Assembly (NCBI GenBank): GCA_002360555.1
Contig: DEQS01000037.1
Coordinates: 1-22,144, forward strand
Direction: 5' to 3'
Length of the DNA: 22,144 nt
Origin: Chloracidobacterium sp. UBA3360
Lineage (GTDB): Bacteria > Acidobacteriota > Blastocatellia > Pyrinomonadales > Pyrinomonadaceae
Under the pieces are notes generated by a model. The model was not told where the DNA came from, ran no database searches, and saw only the letters and a list, made by a program, of their open reading frames with translations. The position numbers and the translations under genes were made by a program. Below are positions 1-5,672 of this stretch, one piece after another (position 1 is the stretch's first letter; each line of letters starts with the position of its first letter).

Positions 1-692
1 GCTCCGTAATCCGCACCGACGAGACCGATCGCGCGCTCAACCACACGTTCAGAGACGTCTTTGAAATCCGAGTGCGAATTCAGCGTATTTGCTATCTCAA
101 GCAACGCATTTGTACGTCGCGACTCCTGCTCCTGATTTACGTACAGGCTAGTGTATTGATAGCCGATGGCCATCTGGCGGGCGATCGATTCGAGAAAGGC
201 GACCTCTTCGTCAAGCCAAACGCGGGCCTCGTGCGTGTCATGCAGCCCAAGCAGCCCGAGCACACGGTCGTTTTGGATGATCGGGATGATCAGCAGCGAG
301 CGGGTCTCCAGGGCTTTGGCAAAAAATTTCAGTGTCGCGTCTTTAGTTTTGGACGTGTCGTTGATGCGGATCGGTTTTGTGATGTCGAGGCGTTCGCCGA
401 GTTTTGCGGCGTCAAACGGAATTGTCGTGCCTAGGCTTTTCGGCACCGATTTGTCCTTTCGCCATTCGTGGCTGATGACCAGATCCCGGCCCTCAGAAAG
501 CTGGAGTAGGTCGCAGCGGTCGGCGTGGAGCATACGGCCGATCTCGGAAACGACGACGTTGAGAAAGCGTTCGAGATCGATGCTCGTCGGCAGGTCGCGG
601 GCGAGGCGGTCGATAATGGCCTCGCGGGCCTCGTGCATGCTTACTTTGCGTTCGAGTGAAAGAGCGGGATGGTCATCGAGTTCAAACTTCAT
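1..692 (-). CDS. GAF-domain sensory protein, C-terminus cut by window edge
   Basis: I read this minus-strand frame directly: it starts with ATG at 692 and stays open to base 1, giving 230 codons plus two bases. Residues about 40-180 look like a GAF domain: a helix (SIDLERFLNVV), then a strand-rich core with HADRCDLLQL and RSLLIIPII and the typical VLGLLGLHDT near 145-153. A second GAF domain seems to begin near residue 197 (LLEIANTLNSHSDF) and continues off the edge. Tandem GAF proteins of this type usually end in a histidine kinase, a PP2C-like phosphatase or a GGDEF domain, but the output domain is not in the window, so the function cannot be named. There is no signal peptide or membrane segment in the visible part, so it should be cytoplasmic. 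A weak AGGGT lies about 9 bases before the ATG. Its promoter region holds the overlapping palindromes at 753-786. Confidence 0.8.
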   Translation of the reverse strand, partial: MKFELDDHPALSLERKVSMHEAREAIIDRLARDLPTSIDLERFLNVVVSEIGRMLHADRCDLLQLSEGRDLVISHEWRKDKSVPKSLGTTIPFDAAKLGERLDITKPIRINDTSKTKDATLKFFAKALETRSLLIIPIIQNDRVLGLLGLHDTHEARVWLDEEVAFLESIARQMAIGYQYTSLYVNQEQESRRTNALLEIANTLNSHSDFKDVSERVVERAIGLVGADYG

Positions 693-752
693 AAAATACT
701 GACCCTAAAGAAAATAGCTACTCTAAGCTAATTTGCGACGAGGGTCGTAAAA

Positions 753-786
753 TGTCAAGTTGACACACATATGTTGCGATATGTGT
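753..786. promoter_or_regulatory. Overlapping palindromes upstream of the GAF gene
   Basis: TGTCAA-G-TTGACA (753-765) is a perfect 6-1-6 palindrome. It overlaps ACACATAT-GTTGCG-ATATGTGT (765-786), a perfect 8-bp inverted repeat followed by a short T run. The palindrome supplies a consensus -35 hexamer on both strands. On the minus strand the -10 at 17 bases spacing would be CAAATT, a weak match that would serve the GAF gene. On the plus strand TGTATT sits at 18 bases. It could be an operator, a divergent promoter, or the terminator of the TPR gene. The geometry is seen; the role is inferred. Confidence 0.4.
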
Positions 787-820
787 ATTTTTGAACCACA
801 AATCAGAAAAGTGGGTATTT

Positions 821-1696
821 TTAGCCTTTCTTGCCCCGTTTCTCGCTTTTGTCCGATTTAGGCTCAGGCTTTGTCTCCTTGACCTCGGGCTTTGTGGGTT
901 TCGCGGTGTTGGCGGGTGGCGGTTTTACCGCAGAGTTGGTGCTGGTATTCGACGCCGAATTTGCGTTAGCGTTGGCTGTATTCGAGTTCGAGTTTGCTCT
1001 GTTGGCAGTATTTGCTGGCCCTACGTAATTGATCCTCTGACGACCGGCCTCGGCGTCTTCGAGCAGGCTGGCAGCACGTTCGTTGCCAGCGTCAAGCTCG
1101 ACCGCTTTCTTTAGCGCCGGGATCGCCTCGCTATACTGTGCGAGTTTGATGAGGATCGATCCGAGCTCGGTCTGATATTCGCTATCGTCGGGCTTGAGCT
1201 TTACGGCCTGACGAAATTCTTTTTCCGCCTCTTCGTCCTTGTTCAGCTTGTTGTATGCCCGGGCTAGATTGTAGTGGGCGTTATCGTCATTAGGATTGGC
1301 GGCGATCCATTTTTTGTAAGCATCGACAGCTTTTTCAAATGATCTCTGCGAACGCGGCTTTGAACGAGCGTCCGGATTTGCCGGATCGACCGTGCCGGTC
1401 TGTTCGTATTGCATCTCGAGCAGAGCGTAGGCGATACCGAGTTTGAAATGCCCTTCGGCCAGATCAGGGTTGAGCTTGATCGCCTGTTGATACGCCTGGA
1501 TAGCCAACTCGGTCTGGTTCTCGTCAAAGAGACGGTCGCCCTCCCTGAGGGCTGCCGCAGGATCCGTGATATTTGCAAAAGGCGATTCCGCCTCGACCGT
1601 GACAGTATTTGCCTCAACGTTAGCGCTATTTTTTGAGCAATTAAAACTCAGAGCGACAACGAGCGAGAGAATAAGAATCGTAAAAACTTGCTTCAT
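821..1696 (-). CDS. TPR-repeat lipoprotein-like protein
   Basis: The protein has 291 residues. A hydrophobic N-terminal segment (residues 4-18) ends at Cys20, suggesting a lipoprotein, although SFNC is a poor lipobox with Asn at -1. From about residue 45 to 215 there are roughly four tetratricopeptide repeats, for example ELAIQAYQQAIKLNPDLAEG, then units containing NAHYNLARAYNKL and SEYQTELGSILIKL. TPR superhelices bind partner proteins, so this is probably an envelope scaffold; no catalytic motif is visible. After about residue 228 comes an Asn/Thr/Ser/Ala-rich stretch and then a Lys/Pro/Glu-rich, very basic tail, both probably disordered. The gene starts 29 bases after the HIT gene stops and lies in the same direction, so it is likely the last gene of a murA - HIT - TPR transcript. 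No clear Shine-Dalgarno precedes the ATG. The partner is unknown. Confidence 0.85.
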   Translation of the reverse strand: MKQVFTILILSLVVALSFNCSKNSANVEANTVTVEAESPFANITDPAAALREGDRLFDENQTELAIQAYQQAIKLNPDLAEGHFKLGIAYALLEMQYEQTGTVDPANPDARSKPRSQRSFEKAVDAYKKWIAANPNDDNAHYNLARAYNKLNKDEEAEKEFRQAVKLKPDDSEYQTELGSILIKLAQYSEAIPALKKAVELDAGNERAASLLEDAEAGRQRINYVGPANTANRANSNSNTANANANSASNTSTNSAVKPPPANTAKPTKPEVKETKPEPKSDKSEKRGKKG

Positions 1697-1725
1697 ACAA
1701 CCAAACCAACTATCTAACGAATTTT

Positions 1726-2076
1726 TTACCCCGGCGGAAAAATGAACGGCCGCCCGGCGAGCAGATGCACGTGCAAATGAAATACGGTCTGGCCGCCATC
1801 GGAGTTCGTATTTATTACGATGCGATATCCGTCCTCTGCAAAACCCTGCTCACGCGCTATCTCCGCCGCCGTCAACAATAGATGCCCGAGCGGCCCCGCG
1901 TGTTGTTCGCCGGTTTTATCCATCGAGTCGATATGTTCGCGGGGGATGATGAGGATATGCGTCGGAGCTTGCGGGCTGAGGTCGTTAAACGCTACGCAAA
2001 CGTCGTCCTCAAAAACCTTGGCCGACGGTATGCGGCCATCGGCGATCTTGCAGAATATACAATCTTCGGCGCTCAT
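1726..2076 (-). CDS. HIT family nucleotide-binding protein (HinT-like)
   Basis: At 116 residues this has the normal size of a bacterial HinT/PKCI-type histidine triad protein. The catalytic triad is clear in HLHVHLLAG: His100, His102 and His104, with His102 expected to be the nucleophile. Upstream family elements are also present: the N-terminal CIFCKIADGRIPSAKVFED and the ILIIPREHI block containing His48. Cys6 and Cys9 could form part of the zinc site found in some members. The family hydrolyses purine nucleoside phosphoramidates and aminoacyl-adenylates in the cytoplasm; the substrate here is not readable from sequence. It starts 8 bases after the murA stop and is followed closely by the TPR gene, so translation probably depends on murA transcription. 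Confidence 0.93.
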   Translation of the reverse strand: MSAEDCIFCKIADGRIPSAKVFEDDVCVAFNDLSPQAPTHILIIPREHIDSMDKTGEQHAGPLGHLLLTAAEIAREQGFAEDGYRIVINTNSDGGQTVFHLHVHLLAGRPFIFPPG

Positions 2077-2084
2077 ACTGCGTT

Positions 2085-3389
2085 TTATTTGGCGGCTTCG
2101 CTGGCTTGTTCGTCGGTGACGCTCTCGGTAATGCGTTCGATATCGGCACCAAGCGAGCGAAATTTGCGAACGATAGTTTCGTAGCCGCGGTCGATGTGAT
2201 AAACGCGGTCGATGGTCGTTTCGCCCTCTGCCGCGACAGCGGCAAGCACGAGCGACGCAGATGCACGCAGGTCTGAAGCGATGATCGGAGCACCCATCAG
2301 TTTCGACTTGCCTTTGACGACGGCGGTGTTGCCTGAGATGTGGATGTCAGCACCCATACGGATCAGCTCAGACGCGTGCATGAAACGGTTTTCAAAGATC
2401 GTTTCGGTGATCTTTGATTCGCCATCAGCCTGTGTCATCAGTGCCATGTATTGAGCCTGCATATCGGTCGGAAAATCAGGGTGCGGCTCGGTTGTCATAT
2501 CCTTGGCCCGCAGCCCGCCTGCGCTTGCCCTTACGAGCAGGGTGCTCTGATTTAGCTCCTCGATCTCGACGCCGACCTCACGCAGCTTGGCGATGACGGC
2601 GGTGATGTGTTCGGGAACGCAGCTCTTGATCTCGATCTCGCCGCCTGTGATCGCTGCCGCGACGATGAACGTGCCCGTCTCGATGCGGTCGGGGATGATC
2701 GTGTGCTCTGCAGATCCAAGAGCCTCGACGCCCTCGATCTCGATGACGGAGGTCCCGGCGCCTTTGATACGTGCGCCCATTTTATTCAACAGTTCGGCAA
2801 GATCGTCGATCTCAGGTTCCTGAGCGGCGTTTTGGATAATGGTCTTGCCCTTAGCGAGAGCGGCGGCCATCATCACATTTTCGGTGCCCGTAACCGTCAC
2901 CTTTTCAAAATGGATGGTGTTGCCGATCAGACGTCCTTTCGGTGCTCGTGCGACGACATCGCCCGACTCAAGCGAAACGACAGCTCCGAGCTGTTCAAAT
3001 GCCTTTAGATGCAGATCGATCGGACGTGTGCCGATAGCACAGCCGCCGGGCAAGCTCACCTTTGCCTGGCCAAAACGCCCGAGCAGCGGTCCCAACGCAA
3101 GCACGCTCGCACGCATCGTTTTTACGAGCTCATACGGAGCCTCAAATGTCTGGATATTGTTGGCGGTGACCTTGTGCGTCCGCAGCTCAGGCGTCAGGAC
3201 GGTCGCCCCGAGATCTTCGAGCAGGCGACGCTGGGTGATAAGATCCTTAACATACGGGACGTTGTGAAGAATGACGGTTTCAGATGAGAGCAATGTGGCC
3301 GCAAGGCAAGGCAGAGCTGAGTTTTTTGCCCCGCCGATCTCGATCTTTCCTCTCAGCGGATTGCCGCCGCGAACCAAAAATTTATCCAT
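2085..3389 (-). CDS. murA: UDP-N-acetylglucosamine 1-carboxyvinyltransferase
   Basis: This 434-residue protein has the full length and motifs of MurA, the cytoplasmic enzyme that transfers enolpyruvate from phosphoenolpyruvate to UDP-GlcNAc in the first committed step of peptidoglycan synthesis. Lys22 lies in GGAKNSALP. The catalytic cysteine is Cys117 in LPGGCAIGTRPIDLH. Asp309 in FPTDMQAQ matches the catalytic base, and Arg375 in DLRASASL matches the substrate-binding arginine. Because position 117 is Cys rather than Asp, fosfomycin sensitivity would be expected; that follows from family knowledge. It is the first gene of a probable three-gene minus-strand operon. I chose ATG at 3389 because MDKFLVRGG is the usual MurA N-terminus. 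No strong promoter or Shine-Dalgarno is evident upstream. Confidence 0.97.
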   Translation of the reverse strand: MDKFLVRGGNPLRGKIEIGGAKNSALPCLAATLLSSETVILHNVPYVKDLITQRRLLEDLGATVLTPELRTHKVTANNIQTFEAPYELVKTMRASVLALGPLLGRFGQAKVSLPGGCAIGTRPIDLHLKAFEQLGAVVSLESGDVVARAPKGRLIGNTIHFEKVTVTGTENVMMAAALAKGKTIIQNAAQEPEIDDLAELLNKMGARIKGAGTSVIEIEGVEALGSAEHTIIPDRIETGTFIVAAAITGGEIEIKSCVPEHITAVIAKLREVGVEIEELNQSTLLVRASAGGLRAKDMTTEPHPDFPTDMQAQYMALMTQADGESKITETIFENRFMHASELIRMGADIHISGNTAVVKGKSKLMGAPIIASDLRASASLVLAAVAAEGETTIDRVYHIDRGYETIVRKFRSLGADIERITESVTDEQASEAAK

Positions 3390-3495
3390 GATCTATCGAT
3401 TAGATGCGCTGCGAAAACCTAGCCGCATCAAGATTTCCTTATATGTTCGAAAACGGAATGTTATCACAGACCGTGGGGATTAAGATAGCAAAACG

Positions 3496-3618
3496 GTGAG
3501 CCCCGTGGGCGCAAAAAAGCGCATTATTTATAGCAACGACCCGCCGGACGGCTACATCATAACTTTGTCTTCAGACATACCGACAGTGTTCGCAATTATA
3601 GTTTGTTTGAAGCGTTAG
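3496..3618 (+). CDS. Possible 40-residue small protein or small RNA body
   Basis: This frame is too short for routine calling. GTG at 3496 (or a second GTG at 3505) opens a frame of 40 (or 37) codons ending in TAG at 3616-3618. With the second start, GGTGAG lies four bases upstream as a loose Shine-Dalgarno. The product would begin with basic GAKKRIIYSNDPPDG and end with a short hydrophobic run and Lys-Arg. The stop codon abuts a strong intrinsic terminator, which is why I record it: something is transcribed rightward here, and murA (leftward) and the DinB gene (leftward) do not explain that terminator. I found no convincing promoter. The transcript could equally be a non-coding RNA of roughly 150-200 nt. 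I do not recognise the protein. Confidence 0.25.
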   Translation: MSPVGAKKRIIYSNDPPDGYIITLSSDIPTVFAIIVCLKR

Positions 3619-3656
3619 CCCGGCTGGATCACCCTCCTTTCAGCCGGGCCTTTTTT
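3618..3656 (+). terminator. Rho-independent terminator with a 16S-tail-like loop
   Basis: The nine-base arms GCCCGGCTG (3618-3626) and CAGCCGGGC (3641-3649) pair perfectly around a 14-base loop and are followed by C and six T, so the plus-strand transcript should terminate here. On the minus strand the hairpin has no T run after it, so it is not a good terminator for the DinB gene that ends at 3655. The loop and inner stem (3621-3641) equal the common bacterial 16S rRNA 3' end with one extra C. Confidence 0.8.
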
Positions 3657-4194
3657 ATTGGCGGATCTTTGTGAGCAGCTTTTCTAGCTGGATCGTGTGC
3701 CGTCTTTCGTGACCGCCGATCAAAACCAGCCACTCTGTCGCCGTCAGGTCGCCAAAATACGGGTGCGGAAATTTGTGCTCTGTCATATCGTAGGTTTCGA
3801 GATCGTGCTGCAAAGCTGCCAGAGCTCCAATATTCGTTGACAGTTGGTCGAGAGCGTCAGCGATGGGAACATCGCCGGTGGGTTGAACACGTTCGGGAGC
3901 TTCGAGTTTGGCGTCCGATGACGCGGCCCATTTTGCCATTGTTTCATTTGAGACGCCGATGTTGCCGTCGGCGAGCTTGCCGCCGGCTTTTGCAGCACCG
4001 GCCAATCTTGCACAAAGCCGCGTAATGTTTTGCTCGACAATAGCTACGTGTTCGACGAGTTGACGGACCGTCCATTTTTCTCCGTCGGGCAACGCGGAGG
4101 CTTCGGCGTCGGTGACGTTTGCGATGGTTGCGAGAAACCCCTCGCGGATCTTTTCATTAGCCGAGTAAATATCGGCGATAGATTCATATCTCAT
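3655..4194 (-). CDS. DinB/YfiT-family putative metal-dependent protein
   Basis: The frame is open from 4338, but I start at the internal ATG at 4194 (MRYESIADIY). The upstream part would overlap the end of the preceding gene and looks like non-protein sequence, and DinB domains normally begin a few residues before this point. The result is 179 residues. The metal-binding histidine triad of the DinB four-helix fold is present: His49 in QLVEHVAIVE, then His162 and His166 in GGHERRHTIQ. The TVRQLVEH and TEWLVLIGGHE blocks are typical. Family members include thiol S-transferases using bacillithiol or mycothiol and many uncharacterised proteins, so the reaction is not assignable. No signal peptide is seen, so it is probably cytoplasmic. 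The start is 8 bases after the stop of the beta-propeller lipoprotein gene, suggesting a two-gene operon. Confidence 0.85.
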   Translation of the reverse strand: MRYESIADIYSANEKIREGFLATIANVTDAEASALPDGEKWTVRQLVEHVAIVEQNITRLCARLAGAAKAGGKLADGNIGVSNETMAKWAASSDAKLEAPERVQPTGDVPIADALDQLSTNIGALAALQHDLETYDMTEHKFPHPYFGDLTATEWLVLIGGHERRHTIQLEKLLTKIRQ

Positions 4195-4202
4195 ATATTT
4201 TG

Positions 4203-5528
4203 TTATCGGGCCGGTCCTGCCATTTGTGTGGTCAATGCAAGCCGGTGCCAGCGGGCAAAGCTCATCACGCTGTCGGCCTCGTTTTTCATACGGCGGATGT
4301 ATGCCGTTTTTAGATAGAGCAGGTCCTCGGCCGTCCAAGCAAGCTCGACGATCGGGTTAAAAGACACGAGTAGTTTTTCGTCCGGTAGCGTTGATAACGG
4401 CTGTTCGGGACTTGCGGGCTGCGTGTTCGAATTCGGGTCCGTGTTGGCGGCCTGTGTCTGCCGGGTCTGTTCGCGGTCGTACGCCTGCGAAGAGATAAGT
4501 AGCTGGTTTCGCAGTGGGATAGCCGCTTGTGTCGGATTGGTTCCGTTTGCGTCGTAAAGCCTGATCTGGCTGCCAAATGCGGCAGCGACCTTGGCCGAAT
4601 CGGGTGACCATACCGGCCGGACGGCGGTAAGGTTGTCGTCGAGACGGCGTTCGCGGCCGTTTTTTTCGATGATGCGCGGGCGGCCCTGCGGTATCAGCGA
4701 TTCGCCTTTGCTCGCCGCGGAAATGTCGAGATATTTCCACTCACGCGACGTTGCCGCAAGCGCCGCGAGCATCGTGCTGTCCGGCGACCAGGCGTAATAA
4801 AAATATATGAGGCCTTCGTTCTCCGTGACCGGTTTGACGCCGCTGCCGTCGGCGTTACAGATATAGATCTGCTCGGTGCGAAACGTCAGAATACCCGTCG
4901 GTGCCGCTGGAGTCGGAGCGGCGGCCGGTGTCGCGTCGGGTATGGCGGTGTTGGTATTTGTCTCAGTGTTAGCGTTTGCGTTGACAGGAGCGGCGGTATT
5001 TGCGGCCGTATTTGCATTGGTGTTTGCCGTCGGAGAAGCGGACGGCGAGGCTCCCGGCACTACTCCTAAACCCGCCCGGAGCATTGCTACAAATGCCAGC
5101 GACTTCGAATCAGGCGACCAGACTATCGTGTCCGGAAAATGCACGGCCATCGCGTCGGATGTCAGCTTTTTCAGCAGTTTGCCGTCTGGCAGATACATAT
5201 CTAGCCGGTATTCGGCCTGCATGTCCGTAACTCGATGATATATGGCCGCGATGTGTTTCTTATCCGGAGCGGCGATCGTGCGGTCAAGTATTTCGAGAGA
5301 GCGGTTGGTATCAAAATCTGCCTGGATGGCTTCGTTGCGTTCTTCGGTAGTTTTGGCGGCATCAAGCGTCGGAGCCGGAACATCGCCCTCGTATCTGAAA
5401 TTGAGACGAACGGCCGGCACATCTCGCAAAGCCGTCGCCGCTGACGGTTGTGACTGAAAGATGTTATTCCCACAGCCAAATCCGAGAAAAGTGATACAGA
5501 TCAAAAGAAAAGAGACGCCGATTCGCAT
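4203..5528 (-). CDS. TolB-like WD40/PD40 beta-propeller lipoprotein
   Basis: I start at ATG 5528 (MRIGVSFLLI) rather than at 5603, because the signal sequence begins there and a promoter lies just upstream. The protein has 441 residues. A hydrophobic segment ends at Cys19 (FLGFGC, a loose lipobox), so export and lipidation are likely. WSPDS signatures of PD40/TolB-type propeller blades occur at 137-141, 247-251 and 307-311, and LAWTAEDLLYL near 396-406 may be another blade. Between blades, residues about 160-210 form an Asn/Thr/Ala/Pro-rich low-complexity insert, and a shorter one lies at about 358-378. No catalytic site is visible; a binding or scaffolding role in the periplasm is the reasonable inference. 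It is cotranscribed with the DinB gene. The predicted transcription start coincides with the ATG, so the mRNA may be leaderless. Confidence 0.85.
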   Translation of the reverse strand: MRIGVSFLLICITFLGFGCGNNIFQSQPSAATALRDVPAVRLNFRYEGDVPAPTLDAAKTTEERNEAIQADFDTNRSLEILDRTIAAPDKKHIAAIYHRVTDMQAEYRLDMYLPDGKLLKKLTSDAMAVHFPDTIVWSPDSKSLAFVAMLRAGLGVVPGASPSASPTANTNANTAANTAAPVNANANTETNTNTAIPDATPAAAPTPAAPTGILTFRTEQIYICNADGSGVKPVTENEGLIYFYYAWSPDSTMLAALAATSREWKYLDISAASKGESLIPQGRPRIIEKNGRERRLDDNLTAVRPVWSPDSAKVAAAFGSQIRLYDANGTNPTQAAIPLRNQLLISSQAYDREQTRQTQAANTDPNSNTQPASPEQPLSTLPDEKLLVSFNPIVELAWTAEDLLYLKTAYIRRMKNEADSVMSFARWHRLALTTQMAGPAR

Positions 5529-5534
5529 GACTGA

Positions 5535-5563
5535 ATCATAACGAGCGGTAAATTTGCTGTCAA
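5535..5563 (-). promoter_or_regulatory. Consensus sigma70-type promoter, probably leaderless
   Basis: Read on the minus strand, TTGACA (5563-5558) is followed by a 17-base spacer and TATGAT (5540-5535). Only six bases separate the -10 from the ATG at 5528, so transcription should start at or within a base or two of the start codon, leaving no room for a Shine-Dalgarno. This is the best promoter match I found in the window. Confidence 0.75.
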
Positions 5564-5573
5564 TAAGGTCGCC

Positions 5574-5592
5574 TTTTGGTCCGGTCCGGACC
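5574..5592. repeat. Dispersed palindromic repeat, copy 1
   Basis: The 19 bases TTTTGGTCCGGTCCGGACC here are identical to 22123-22141. The core GGTCCGG-T-CCGGACC is a perfect 7-1-7 palindrome. It sits just upstream (in minus orientation) of the promoter at 5535-5563. Both copies have AAGGTCG a short way before them (5566-5572 and 22107-22113), which may or may not be part of the element. Confidence 0.75.
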
Positions 5593-5595
5593 GTG

Positions 5596-5625
5596 TGGAC
5601 CAAGGTGGACCAGGGTGGACCAAGA
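5596..5625. repeat. Three 10-bp tandem repeats (TGGACCARGG type)
   Basis: TGGACCAAGG, TGGACCAGGG and TGGACCAAGA follow one another with an exact period of ten bases. They start three bases after the GGTCCGG palindrome and share its GGACC core, so the two probably form one composite element. The second window copy begins the same way (GGACCAGG) before it is cut by the window end. Confidence 0.7.
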
Positions 5626-5652
5626 AAAAGGGCCGGACAAAAGCCCGGCCCT
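5622..5652 (-). terminator. Rho-independent terminator of the M61 peptidase gene
   Basis: On the minus strand AGGGCCGG (5652-5645) and CCGGCCCT (5636-5629) form an 8-bp stem with an 8-base loop, continued by TTTTCTT. It lies about 20 bases after the stop codon at 5673 and should end that transcript before the repeat cluster and the next promoter. Confidence 0.8.
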
Positions 5653-5672
5653 CAACGATCGTTGATAGTTAT

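Noticed and set aside
166..702. Long plus-strand open frame (178 codons)
   Set aside because: It is the mirror of the GAF-domain gene on the minus strand. Its translation is Ser/Arg-rich with no domain character, while the minus frame gives a clear GAF domain.
4195..4338. Upstream extension of the DinB-family protein
   Set aside because: It overlaps the end of the preceding gene, has no homology-like character, and the DinB fold begins at the internal ATG.
4876..5238. Plus-strand open frame of 120 codons rich in Val and Ala
   Set aside because: It is the reverse complement of the Asn/Thr/Ala-rich linker of the beta-propeller lipoprotein; composition explains the long frame.
5596..5625. CRISPR-like array
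   Set aside because: The units are ten bases with no spacers and only three copies, and no cas genes are present.
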